64,000 nt of DNA from Lacunisphaera limnophila (GTDB lineage: Bacteria; Verrucomicrobiota; Verrucomicrobiia; Opitutales; Opitutaceae): assembly GCF_001746835.1 (NCBI RefSeq), contig NZ_CP016094.1, positions 2,805,501-2,869,500 of the forward strand, in the 5' to 3' direction. Both the position numbers and the translations under genes were made by a program. Under the pieces are notes generated by a model. That model searched no databases. It was given only the letters and a program-made list of their open reading frames with translations, and was not told the origin of the DNA. This document shows, piece after piece, positions 1 to 7,654 of the stretch (its first letter is position 1; the number at the start of each line of letters is the position of its first letter).

Positions 1-71
1 AGAAGGCGAAAGCCGGGCACGCCAAGCCGGGGCCCGAGGGAGCGCCGCCGGCCAAGCCCCCCGCGCCCTGA
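1..71 (+). CDS. 3' end of an unidentified protein gene (partial)
   Basis: The third reading frame is open from the window edge to a TGA at 69-71 and encodes a low-complexity tail of about 22 residues rich in Ala, Pro, Lys and Gly. A rho-independent terminator follows 31 bases later, which fits a real gene end. The tail gives no clue to function; such Lys/Ala/Pro tails occur on many nucleic-acid-binding proteins. The rest of the gene lies outside the window. Confidence 0.45.
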   Translation, partial: KAKAGHAKPGPEGAPPAKPPAP

Positions 72-102
72 ACGCATGGGCCAACCCGGGGCAGGGCCCC
101 TC

Positions 103-128
103 GCCGCGGAATTTCCGCGGCTTTTTTA
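103..128 (+). terminator. Rho-independent terminator of the upstream gene
   Basis: An 8-bp GC-rich stem (GCCGCGGA pairing with TCCGCGGC) with a short AT loop is followed directly by six T residues. It closes the partial gene and separates it from the SRP RNA promoter. Confidence 0.85.
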
Positions 129-134
129 TTTTGG

Positions 135-162
135 TTGAAAGGGCAGGGGTGGGGCGTACGGT
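135..162 (+). promoter_or_regulatory. Predicted sigma-70 promoter of the SRP RNA gene
   Basis: TTGAAA at 135-140 and TACGGT at 157-162 are separated by 16 bp. The predicted start, 6-7 nt downstream, coincides with the 5' end deduced independently from the SRP RNA terminal helix. The -10 is poor, as is usual for the other promoters proposed in this GC-rich window. Confidence 0.5.
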
Positions 163-167
163 CCGCC

Positions 168-267
168 TTGGCCAGGCGCCATGCATGGGCAGGCGCGTGA
201 ACCCCGCCAGGGCCGGAAGGCAGCAACGGTGACGACGTCCTCCCAGTGCCGTGGATTGCCTGGCCAC
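168..267 (+). ncRNA. ffs: Signal recognition particle RNA (4.5S, small bacterial type)
   Basis: The diagnostic domain IV is present around 206-232: the CCAGG...CCGGAAGGCAGCA element with its GGAA tetraloop, which binds the Ffh M domain. The RNA is closed by a perfect 8-bp terminal helix, GGCCAGGC at 170-177 pairing with GCCTGGCC at 258-265, giving a roughly 100-nt hairpin without an Alu domain. Its role is co-translational targeting of membrane and secreted proteins with Ffh and FtsY. It lies just upstream of dnaX, a neighbourhood also seen for SRP RNA genes in other bacteria. The ends are accurate to a few bases. Confidence 0.9.
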
Positions 268-381
268 TTTATTTTCGATCCTGGATTCCTGATTTCCAGC
301 GGCACGGCCCGAGCGGCGAGGTCAAACTGAACATCAGGCTCGCCTTTCTGTTTTTCTGACCTCTGATTTCCGGCTTCGCGC

Positions 382-1527
382 ATGTCCGGCTCCTACCAAG
401 TCATCGCCCGCAAGTGGCGTCCGCAGACCTTCGACGACGTCGTCGGGCAGGACCATGTGGTGCGGACGCTCAAGAACGCCATCGCCCGCAACCGGATCGC
501 GCACGCCTACCTGCTGGTCGGCCCGCGCGGCACGGGCAAGACGAGCACCGCGCGCATTTTCGCCAAGGCACTCAACGCCGCGGGCGGACCCAACGCCGAT
601 TTTGACCCCGCCGATCCGATCGCCACCTCCATTGCGGAGGGCCGGTGCCTCGATGTGATCGAGTTCGACGCCGCGTCGAACACCCAGGTAGACAAAGTGC
701 GCGAGTTCATCATCGACACCGTCGCCTACGCGCCCGCCGAGGGGCGGTTCAAGGTCTACATCATCGACGAGGTACACATGCTCTCGGCCGGCTCGTTCAA
801 CGCGCTGCTCAAGACGCTGGAGGAGCCCCCGGCGCACGTGAAGTTCATCTTCGCCACGACCGATCCCCAGAAGATGCCGGCCACGGTCATCTCCCGGTGC
901 CAGCGGTTCGACCTCAAGCCGATCCCGACCGAGCTGATCGTGCAGCGGCTGAAGAAGATCGCCGGCAGCGAGAAGATCAAGGTGAGCGACGCCGCCCTGG
1001 CCAGCATCGCGCGCATGGCCGATGGCGGCATGCGCGACGCCCAGTCCATTTTTGACCAGATGATCTCCTTCTGCGGCGCCGAGATCGGCGAGGCGGACGT
1101 GCTGGATGTCTACGGCCTGGTCTCGGCGGCCAAGATCGCCGAGCTCGGCGCGGCGCTCGCGGCGGGCCAGCACAAGAAGATCGTGGCGATCGTGGACGAT
1201 TGCGACGAGAACGGCCGTGATCTTTACCGGTTGCTCGTGGACCTGCAAACCCACCTGCAGGGCGCGTTGCTAGATTCGATCGCCAAGGGCGGCCAGAGCG
1301 AGGTCCTCGGCACCCCGATGACCACCGAACAGCTCACGCGCCTGCTGGACGGGCTGCGCGAAGGGGAGAACGCCGTGAAGCACGGCCTGTCCGAGAAGGT
1401 GAATTTCGAGGTGGCGCTGCTCAAGGCCGTCGAGGCCAGCCGCGCCCGGGCGATCGACAGCCTGATCCGGGAGATCGCCACGCTGGCCGACGGCCTGCCC
1501 GCCGACGGCTCAAAAAAAAACGACTGA
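382..1527 (+). CDS. dnaX: DNA polymerase III subunit gamma/tau, zero-frame (short) product
   Basis: This is the clamp-loader ATPase of the replicative polymerase, 381 aa in the zero frame. Visible motifs are Walker A GPRGTGKT (residues 47-54), Walker B ending DEVH (129-132), sensor 1 FATTD (157-161) and the SRC arginine-finger motif (171-173). The region between Walker A and the VIEFDAAS motif (66-88) keeps the family length but lacks the four zinc-binding cysteines found in most DnaX proteins; only one Cys (89) remains. The frame ends at TGA 1525-1527, directly after a run of nine A residues, while the -1 frame stays open to 1844. The zero-frame product therefore resembles gamma and a slipped product would resemble tau. 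The start ATG fits the family N-terminus. Confidence 0.95.
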   Translation: MSGSYQVIARKWRPQTFDDVVGQDHVVRTLKNAIARNRIAHAYLLVGPRGTGKTSTARIFAKALNAAGGPNADFDPADPIATSIAEGRCLDVIEFDAASNTQVDKVREFIIDTVAYAPAEGRFKVYIIDEVHMLSAGSFNALLKTLEEPPAHVKFIFATTDPQKMPATVISRCQRFDLKPIPTELIVQRLKKIAGSEKIKVSDAALASIARMADGGMRDAQSIFDQMISFCGAEIGEADVLDVYGLVSAAKIAELGAALAAGQHKKIVAIVDDCDENGRDLYRLLVDLQTHLQGALLDSIAKGGQSEVLGTPMTTEQLTRLLDGLREGENAVKHGLSEKVNFEVALLKAVEASRARAIDSLIREIATLADGLPADGSKKND

Positions 1528-1844
1528 CGCGGCCGGCTGAGACGCCGACGGCCGAGGATGCCGGAGCGCGGCCGGGGGACGGGGACGCGGCGGCGCCGGT
1601 TGCCGATGCCCCGCTCGGGCCCACCTCCGAGGAAGAAGCGGCGTTCCTGGCTCAGGAGCGGGAAATGGGCATCGTGACCCCCGCTCTGACGCACACGGAA
1701 AACGTGCCGGAGGAAAAGGGCGACCTGCCGCCGATGGACGACCTGGTGAAGCGGATCCCGATGCCGGCCCGCGACCTGATGGAGGAGCTGTTCCGGGCGA
1801 AATTTGTGACCGTGAAACGGATCCCGCAATCTGCGCTCAAGTGA
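1512..1844 (+). other. dnaX: A9 slippery run and -1-frame C-terminal extension of dnaX (tau-like)
   Basis: Nine consecutive A residues occupy 1512-1520. Shifting one base back there (or gaining one A in the transcript) bypasses the stop at 1525 and gives an open frame to TGA 1842-1844, adding about 107 residues. The extension starts with an Ala/Pro/Glu linker and ends in a protein-like segment with DDLVKRIPMPARDLMEELF followed by a basic V-K-R-I-P stretch, which is unlikely to be chance. Slippage on A runs in dnaX is established in Escherichia coli (ribosomal) and Thermus thermophilus (transcriptional). I see no Shine-Dalgarno-like stimulator upstream, so transcriptional slippage looks likelier; a sequencing error in the homopolymer is the alternative. 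Confidence 0.7.
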
Positions 1845-1848
1845 GCTC

Positions 1849-2211
1849 CTAACCAACGGGCCAGGTGTCGCCGATCGGGGCGAGGCCGTGATGCGGGTGG
1901 AGATACAGGTAGGTCTGGGCTGAGCTGGCGGGCGAGGGTGGGGCGAGCAGGACGTCGACGCGTTCGTAGAGACCTTCGTCGAGGCCTTCGAGCCGGTCGA
2001 GCTCGGCCAGACAGGCGTCGTCCACGGTCCACAGTTCGCCCGTTACCCCAAGGGTGTCGCCCGGGGCTCGGACCATGCCGGGGTAGTCGCCGAGCGAGTA
2101 GAGGATGAAGCCGGGCTGGGTGCGCGCGGGACCGATATAAACCTGGCCCGCGAGAAAATGGTGGTTCGAGCCCCCGCGTTTCAGCGTGCCGTAAACGAAG
2201 AGCGTGGTCAT
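1849..2211 (-). CDS. Gamma-glutamylcyclotransferase (AIG2-like) family protein
   Basis: The 120-aa protein begins with the family hallmark VYGTLKRGG (residues 6-14), the strand-loop that holds the gamma-glutamyl substrate, and has the later ELDRLEGLDEGLYER segment that supplies the acidic catalytic residue and the tyrosine after it. Family members cyclise gamma-glutamyl peptides or amines to 5-oxoproline; the substrate here cannot be told. Its ATG overlaps the stop of the upstream kinase/phosphatase gene by 4 nt (ATGA), so the two are probably translationally coupled. It is cytoplasmic, with no signal peptide, and converges on dnaX. Confidence 0.8.
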   Translation of the reverse strand: MTTLFVYGTLKRGGSNHHFLAGQVYIGPARTQPGFILYSLGDYPGMVRAPGDTLGVTGELWTVDDACLAELDRLEGLDEGLYERVDVLLAPPSPASSAQTYLYLHPHHGLAPIGDTWPVG

Positions 2212-3404
2212 GCCCCGAGTGCCTCGACGACGAGGGCGGTGATGTTGTCCCGGCCCGAACGCTCGAGCGCGGCATCGATCAGCCGCTGGGCCACGGGCCC
2301 AGCGCCGGGGGTGCGGATGATCTCGTCAAGGTGACGGTCCCACAGGCCGTCGATGAGGCCGTCGGAGCAGATGAGAAAGCGGTCACCGGGGACGCAGGGC
2401 AGGACGCCCAGCTGGGGTTCGATGATCTGGTGGCCGGCGCCCAGGGCCTGGTTGAGGGCGTTGCGGCCGGGGTGGTCGCGGGCTTCGCGTTCGTTGAGCT
2501 GGCCGTTGCGGCGGAGCCAGCCCACGTGGCTGTGGTCCTGGGTCAGCTGGATGATGCCGCCGGCGGCGGGCAAGTGATAGATCCGGCTGTCCCCGATGTG
2601 GCCGAAATAGAGCCAGCCGGGGGTGACCCAGGCGAGACTGAGCGTGGTGCCCATGCCGCGGCATTCCTCGTACGACTGGCCGAGTTTGAGCAGGTCGTAG
2701 TGGATGGCCTTGAACAGCTCCGCCAAGGTGAAGTCATATTGGCTGGCCGGGCCAGGCGCGGCGGGGCGGAAGCCGCGGGGCATGAGCTTGGTGATCTTGT
2801 CGACCGTGATGCGGCTGGCGAACTCGCCCGACTTGGCCCCGCCCATGCCATCGCTGACGGCGAAGACAAAATCCGTCTTTGCCCAGGAGGCTTCGCCGTT
2901 CTTGCCCAGGTAGTGGACCTCCTGACCGTCGAAGGTGAGGGCGAGGAAGGTGTCCTCGTTGTTGGTGCGCACCTTGCCGACATGGGAGAGGCCGGACCAG
3001 CGCAGGGCGGGCGGTGGCGGGGTGGCGATTTCGTCCAGCAGGGCGGCGAATTCAAAATCGATGATGCAGAAGCGCCCGTCTTCCTTGCGATACGTGATGT
3101 TGCGGATCTCCGGGTCGTCGTGCCGGACCCCGAAGGTTTCCAATTCTCGGAACAGTTCCTGGAGCCGCTCGGGACCGATGTGGTCCACCCGGGCCCCGCA
3201 GTTGGTGGTGGTCATGTTCAGCGTGGCCGGATCGGCGGTGATCAGGCGGGGCACGAAGCCGCAGCCGCGCTGTTCCAAGTGCCGCAACACCCTGACCTCG
3301 TTGGCGAACCGGGCGTAGGCTTGGTGCCCCCGGAAAGTCTTGTGGACCTGGCCATCGTAGCCAATCCGGACGAGCGCGCGTTTGGTATCCTTGACCTCGT
3401 GCAT
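2208..3404 (-). CDS. Fusion of a kinase-like domain and a PP2C-type serine/threonine phosphatase
   Basis: The 398-aa protein has two parts. Residues 1-125 resemble a minimal protein or lipopolysaccharide-core kinase: a Lys at 22, an alpha-C-like Glu at 36, a catalytic loop H95-x-D97-x4-N102 and a D116-F-E motif in the DFG position. Residues 135-398 form a complete PP2C phosphatase with RTNNED (146-151), DGMGG (185-189), GMGTT, GHIGDSR, CSDGL and a final RDNIT motif, so the metal-binding aspartates are all present. PP2C enzymes dephosphorylate Ser/Thr in bacterial Hanks-kinase signalling; a phosphatase joined to its own kinase-like module suggests a self-contained switch, but kinase activity is inference. 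No membrane segment is seen. It is coupled to the downstream cyclotransferase gene. Confidence 0.85.
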   Translation of the reverse strand: MHEVKDTKRALVRIGYDGQVHKTFRGHQAYARFANEVRVLRHLEQRGCGFVPRLITADPATLNMTTTNCGARVDHIGPERLQELFRELETFGVRHDDPEIRNITYRKEDGRFCIIDFEFAALLDEIATPPPPALRWSGLSHVGKVRTNNEDTFLALTFDGQEVHYLGKNGEASWAKTDFVFAVSDGMGGAKSGEFASRITVDKITKLMPRGFRPAAPGPASQYDFTLAELFKAIHYDLLKLGQSYEECRGMGTTLSLAWVTPGWLYFGHIGDSRIYHLPAAGGIIQLTQDHSHVGWLRRNGQLNEREARDHPGRNALNQALGAGHQIIEPQLGVLPCVPGDRFLICSDGLIDGLWDRHLDEIIRTPGAGPVAQRLIDAALERSGRDNITALVVEALGA

Positions 3405-3505
3405 GGTGGTGAAGCCGTAGGATTTACCGCACTTTTGCCCGACGCAAGGGGCGAGTGGCGCACAGGGTCATCGGCTCTGGCATAAGGCTAAATAGCACTT
3501 CCCTC

Positions 3506-3521
3506 TGGCATGTAAGGTGCT
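3506..3521 (+). promoter_or_regulatory. Candidate sigma-54 (-24/-12) promoter of glutamine synthetase
   Basis: TGGCATG followed by GTGCT places the invariant GG (3507-3508) and GC (3519-3520) exactly 10 bp apart, as required for RpoN promoters. A T-run follows the -12 box. It lies about 105 bp upstream of the glnII ATG, and nitrogen-controlled sigma-54 transcription of glutamine synthetase is classical. A genuine site would also need an upstream enhancer for an NtrC-like activator, which I could not identify. Confidence 0.5.
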
Positions 3522-3625
3522 TTTTGTCCGCAGTATGGTGTCGCGGCTTACCGTTGGCTCCGTTTTCGTCGTCACGGAATTCTTTCACGCCATACGTCCA
3601 AACCTCAAACAAACTCATCCGATCC

Positions 3626-4657
3626 ATGGCCAAATACAAACTGGAATACATCTGGCTCGACGGCTACACGCCCCTGGCGAGCCTCCGCAGCAAGACTCAA
3701 ATCAAGGAATACGCCAGCTTCCCCGCGCTCACCGATCTGCCCGCCTGGGGCTTTGACGGCAGCTCGACGCAGCAGGCGGAGGGCAAGAGCTCCGACATCG
3801 TGCTCAAGCCGGTGGCGGTCTTCCCGGACAGCACCCGCAAGAACGGCGTGCTCGTGATGTGCGAGTGCTTCCAGCACACCGGCGTGGCCAGCCCGTCGAA
3901 CTCCCGCGCTACGATCCCGGATGATCCGGACACCTGGTTCGGCTTCGAGCAGGAATATTTCTTCTACAAGGACGGTCGTCCCCTCGGTTTCCCGGAGGGT
4001 GGCTATCCCGCGCCGCAGGGCCCGTATTACACCGGTGTCGGCTACAAGAACGTGGGCTGCGTCGCCCGTGAGATCGTCGAGAAGCACATCGATATCTGTT
4101 TGGATGCCGGCATCAACCTCGAGGGCATCAACGCCGAGGTCGCCAAGGGCCAGTGGGAGTTCCAGATCTTCGGCAAGGGCTCCAAGAGCGCCGCCGACCA
4201 GATGTGGGTCGCCCGCTATATCCTGACCCGCCTGGCCGAGACCTACGGGATCGACATCGAATGGCGCTGCAAGCCCATCCTGGCGCCCTTCCAGCAGCCC
4301 CTCGATTGGAACGGCTCCGGCATGCACGCCAACTTCTCCACGAAGTTCATGCGTGAAACCGGCGGCAAGGAGTACTTCGAGAAGCTCATGGAAGCCTTCA
4401 GCAAGAACTGCAGCGAGCATATCGCCGTCTACGGCCCGGAGAATCACCTCCGCCTCACCGGCCTGCACGAGACGCAGTCCATCGACAAGTTCAGCTACGG
4501 GGTCGCCGATCGCGGCGCCTCGATCCGTGTCCCCCACAGCTTCGTCAACAGCGGCTACAAGGGCTACCTCGAGGACCGTCGTCCGAACTCCGCCGCCGAC
4601 CCGTATCTCGTGGCCGGCCGGATTCTCAAGACGATCCAGTCCGTCCCGACCAAATAA
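3626..4657 (+). CDS. glnII: Glutamine synthetase, type II (GSII, eukaryote-like)
   Basis: The enzyme makes glutamine from glutamate, ammonia and ATP. The 343-aa length and the N-terminus MAKYKLEYIWLDG are typical of GSII rather than the roughly 470-aa GSI. Signature segments seen are WGFDGSSTQQA, the ATP/metal segment WFGFEQEYFF, GQWEFQIF, the NGSGMHANFST nucleotide loop and ENHLRLTGLHET. The open frame extends 57 codons upstream, but those residues are unlike the family, so ATG 3626 is chosen. There is no GSI adenylylation site, so control is expected at transcription; a sigma-54-like promoter lies upstream and a strong terminator downstream, making this a single-gene unit. glnD lies about 42 kb further on. 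Confidence 0.95.
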   Translation: MAKYKLEYIWLDGYTPLASLRSKTQIKEYASFPALTDLPAWGFDGSSTQQAEGKSSDIVLKPVAVFPDSTRKNGVLVMCECFQHTGVASPSNSRATIPDDPDTWFGFEQEYFFYKDGRPLGFPEGGYPAPQGPYYTGVGYKNVGCVAREIVEKHIDICLDAGINLEGINAEVAKGQWEFQIFGKGSKSAADQMWVARYILTRLAETYGIDIEWRCKPILAPFQQPLDWNGSGMHANFSTKFMRETGGKEYFEKLMEAFSKNCSEHIAVYGPENHLRLTGLHETQSIDKFSYGVADRGASIRVPHSFVNSGYKGYLEDRRPNSAADPYLVAGRILKTIQSVPTK

Positions 4658-4686
4658 GCGCAGGGTTTCCCTGGCTCTTCCCTTCA

Positions 4687-4717
4687 GCCGCCCGGCCATG
4701 TGCCGGGCGGCTTTTTT
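4687..4717 (+). terminator. Rho-independent terminator after glnII
   Basis: A perfect 10-bp stem (GCCGCCCGGC with GCCGGGCGGC), a 5-nt loop CATGT and six T residues follow the glnII stop by 30 bp. Confidence 0.92.
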
Positions 4718-4821
4718 GTGGCTCCCCGCGGGCAAGCCGTATTCAAAGCGGACCGCATGACCGTGCCGGCCCAACCCCGCAGCCCCACCGCCTCACGTAT
4801 GAGCGGGGGCTCGAATGGGCC

Positions 4822-6663
4822 GTGGTGGTCGGACTGGCGCTGACTCTGGCTTGGACGACTCTCTGTCTGGGCGGGTATCTGGCCGGCACGATGGTGTGGA
4901 CCGCCGGTGCGGTGGGCACGCTCACGGTCTTGGGTGGAATCGGGTGGATGGCCGGTCGCGGCCCGGGGCCGCGCACGCTCCATCTGGCGTGGTTGATCCC
5001 GCTGCCCTTCCTGTTGTACGCGCTGGCGAGCACCGTCTGGGTGGCGCCCGCGCCCTGGCTGGCGTGGCGCGAGTGGCACCTGTGGTTCCAGGCCTGGCTG
5101 GTGTTCGGCCTCGTGTTGCATTGCGGGTTGGGGCGGGCGCAAACCTGGACGCTGGTCGGCACGCTCGCGTTGCTGGTACTGGTGGGTACGGGCATGGCCG
5201 CTTATCAGCGGTTCGTCGATCCCACCTGGATGATGCTGGGACGGACCCAGGCGGCGCAGTTTGTCGGGCGATCGGCGGGCATGTTTGGCATTCCCAATAG
5301 TTTCGCGGGGTTGATCGGTTTGCTGCTCCCGGTCTGTCTGGTGCTGCTTTTTTCCCGGGTGGTGCGACCGGCCGCGAAGATCCTATGTGCCTGGCTGGCG
5401 TTGCTGCTTTTGTTTGCCTTGGTCCTTACGGGCAGCCGGGGTGGGTGGATCGCCCTCGGCCTGGCCCTGTTGGCCTGGCCCTTCCTCGGAACTGGCGACT
5501 GGCGCCGCCGGGTGTGGGGCGGGCTGGCCGGCCTCGTGCTGGCGGCGTCGGCCTTTGGCTTGCTCCACCGGTATAGTGATGAAGCGAGGCAGCGACTTGA
5601 ACCGTTGCTGGACGGCCGGCTCGAGGCCAGCCGTCCGATTCTCTGGCGGGCAGGTTGGCAGATGTGGCAGGAGGCACCGTGGTTGGGCCGCGGGGCGGCG
5701 TCGTACAACGTATTGTTCGAGCAATATCGTCCGCGCGGATTTCACGACGAACCGCGATGGGCGCATAACGACCACCTGAATACGCTCACCGATTACGGGC
5801 TCGTCGGTTTTGCGTTGTGGGCGGGTGGGGGGGCGGTGCTGCTTTGGCGCGGTGGACTGGCCATGCGCCGGGCGCGACGCGAGGGCCGGGGGGGCGACCT
5901 CCTGCAACACTGGCGCTGGCGGCTGGGTCTGTTGCTGGGCCTCATGGCCTTCGGGCTGCACCTCGGCGTGGACTTTCACACGAAGATTCCCGCCCTGATC
6001 CTGGCCGCCGCGGTGATTTCCGCGCTGCTCGTCCGCGATGACCCGGCGTGGCGGCGCCCGTGCCGACCGGTTATGGCGGTGGCGGGCCTGGCCCTGCTGC
6101 TGGGCGGGGTGATTTTCTGGAGTGGGACCAGGGCGATACCGGCTTACCGGGCGGAAGATCTGCGGAGCGAGGCCCGGCGCAGCATTGATCGGTTTGCCCG
6201 GACGGGCGAGGGGGAGTTGCGCCGCCTGATTCCTGCGGCCAAGGCGGATTTTATCCGCGCGGTGCGCATCGATGCCGCCAACGGCCAGGCATGGTCGGAT
6301 CTGGCCTATGCCACGGTGCAAGGCTGGCACGCGCAGGGTGGCGATTTGGTGACCTTGGGCCGGTATGCCGAATTGGCGGCGGATGAGGCGCTCGACCGCT
6401 GTCCCTTGATCGCGGAATTCTGGGTGCGAAAAGCCGTGGCCCTCGATATCCAGCGCGGCCGCCCGGAGACGGAATCCTGCTACCGGCGCGCCTTGGAACT
6501 GGCCCCGAACTTTGCCGGCTGGTGGTTCTACTATGCCTATCATTTACAGGCTTTTCCCAATAAAAAGGCCGAGGCTTTGGCCGCCGCCGAGAAGGGATTA
6601 ACTCTTGACCGGTATTATCGCGGCGGAGAGGCTCTTCAGCAGCAGATACTCAGGCGCCGCTAA
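4822..6663 (+). CDS. O-antigen ligase/polymerase (Wzy_C) family membrane protein with C-terminal TPR-like region
   Basis: The 613-aa protein has about eleven hydrophobic segments and then, from about residue 450, a soluble helical region with TPR-like periodicity. Between membrane segments lies the Wzy_C signature around 'ASYNVLFEQYRP...HNDHLNTLTDYGLVGF', the large periplasmic loop used by ligases and polymerases that transfer lipid-linked glycans. The substrate is unknown. The start is uncertain: the frame continues upstream as TYERGLEWAVV, which looks like coding sequence, but contains no ATG, GTG or TTG, so GTG 4822 is the only standard start. ATG 4757 is in another frame and stops near 4842; an indel between 4757 and 4822 would join it to this gene. 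Confidence 0.8.
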   Translation: MVVGLALTLAWTTLCLGGYLAGTMVWTAGAVGTLTVLGGIGWMAGRGPGPRTLHLAWLIPLPFLLYALASTVWVAPAPWLAWREWHLWFQAWLVFGLVLHCGLGRAQTWTLVGTLALLVLVGTGMAAYQRFVDPTWMMLGRTQAAQFVGRSAGMFGIPNSFAGLIGLLLPVCLVLLFSRVVRPAAKILCAWLALLLLFALVLTGSRGGWIALGLALLAWPFLGTGDWRRRVWGGLAGLVLAASAFGLLHRYSDEARQRLEPLLDGRLEASRPILWRAGWQMWQEAPWLGRGAASYNVLFEQYRPRGFHDEPRWAHNDHLNTLTDYGLVGFALWAGGGAVLLWRGGLAMRRARREGRGGDLLQHWRWRLGLLLGLMAFGLHLGVDFHTKIPALILAAAVISALLVRDDPAWRRPCRPVMAVAGLALLLGGVIFWSGTRAIPAYRAEDLRSEARRSIDRFARTGEGELRRLIPAAKADFIRAVRIDAANGQAWSDLAYATVQGWHAQGGDLVTLGRYAELAADEALDRCPLIAEFWVRKAVALDIQRGRPETESCYRRALELAPNFAGWWFYYAYHLQAFPNKKAEALAAAEKGLTLDRYYRGGEALQQQILRRR

Positions 6664-6682
6664 CCGAAATCCGACGAGGCTT

Positions 6683-7546
6683 ATGAAAATCTCCGCATTG
6701 TTCCGTTTCCTGTCTGTTGCATTTGTTGCAACCGCTTTGTCTTTGAGCGTCCACGCCCAGACAGAGCCCGGTCAGATCCTGGCCGCCAAGGTCGAGGGTC
6801 AGGTTCTGAAGGTGGCCGCGGATGGCACGAGCAGCCCGCTCGTGGCGGGGACGAAACTCGCCGAGACCGACACCATCACCACGGCCAAGAATTCGAGCGT
6901 GGTGCTGGTGTTCATGAACGGTTCCTCCGTCAAGCTGGGGCCCGAGTCACGGCTGGCCATCGATGAATTCAAGATGGATCCGTTGGCCGAGGACATCGAG
7001 CCTTCGAAACTCCAGGCCGAGCCGTCCGTTTCGAAAACCACGCTTAACCTTTCCTACGGTGAGATGGTCGGCGACGTGAAGAAACTGAACACCTCCTCGA
7101 GCTATTCCATTAAGACACCGGTCGGCGCGGCCGGTATCCGCGGCACGATTTACCGCGTGGTCTTCCGGCCCACCTCTGACGGCAAGGCCTTCTTCACCGT
7201 CCAGACGGCCGAGGGCCGCGTGGTGATGGAGGGGGTCACGGCGGGTGAGATTCCGATCGAGGCCGGCAAGGAAGTCGTGGTGGAGATCGATGTGCCCGAC
7301 GTCCCGGGTGGCGAAGCGGCTGCGCCCGTCGTGGTGACCCAGGATATTCCGGCGGCCACCTCGGCTCTAATCGCCACCGAGGCGCAGACGATCACCCAGA
7401 CCGTGCAGGCCACCACCTTCACGCCGACCCCGCCCGAAACTCCCACGCCGCCCCCGGCTACGCCGGCCGAGACGCCGGCGGAGACGCCACTGGCGCCGGT
7501 GATCCCGCCGACTCCGCCGGGGCCGGACCTCACCCCCGGGGCCTGA
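6683..7546 (+). CDS. FecR-domain secreted protein with Pro/Thr-rich tail
   Basis: A clear Sec signal peptide (residues 1-25, cleaved after VHA) precedes a FecR domain (about 30-200) with the typical phrases for a beta-rich iron-sensor-like fold: GSSVKLGPESRLAIDEF and SIKTPVGAAGIRGTIYRV. The last 60 residues are a Pro/Thr/Ala-rich spacer. FecR-like domains are found as extracytoplasmic partners of sigma factors and also next to CHASE2 cyclases; here the next gene is such a cyclase, so a role as its periplasmic partner is likely. ATG 6683 is preceded by GAGG at 6675-6678 and begins 20 nt after the upstream stop. A terminator follows at 7571, so the cyclase probably has its own promoter or receives read-through. 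Confidence 0.82.
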   Translation: MKISALFRFLSVAFVATALSLSVHAQTEPGQILAAKVEGQVLKVAADGTSSPLVAGTKLAETDTITTAKNSSVVLVFMNGSSVKLGPESRLAIDEFKMDPLAEDIEPSKLQAEPSVSKTTLNLSYGEMVGDVKKLNTSSSYSIKTPVGAAGIRGTIYRVVFRPTSDGKAFFTVQTAEGRVVMEGVTAGEIPIEAGKEVVVEIDVPDVPGGEAAAPVVVTQDIPAATSALIATEAQTITQTVQATTFTPTPPETPTPPPATPAETPAETPLAPVIPPTPPGPDLTPGA

Positions 7547-7570
7547 GCAAAGGCCCACGGCTGACTTTCG

Positions 7571-7602
7571 CACCCGGTGCCCAGGCACCGGGTGTTTTTT
7601 TT
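7571..7602 (+). terminator. Rho-independent terminator after the FecR gene
   Basis: A 10-bp stem CACCCGGTGC / GCACCGGGTG with a 4-nt loop is followed by eight T residues. Confidence 0.92.
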
Positions 7603-7654
7603 GCCGTCCTGAATCTGCTTTAATTCAACCTGACCGACATTACTGTCCGCGCTC

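Noticed and set aside
126-383. Short minus-strand frame over the SRP RNA
   Set aside because: It overlaps the RNA gene and has no protein-like features.
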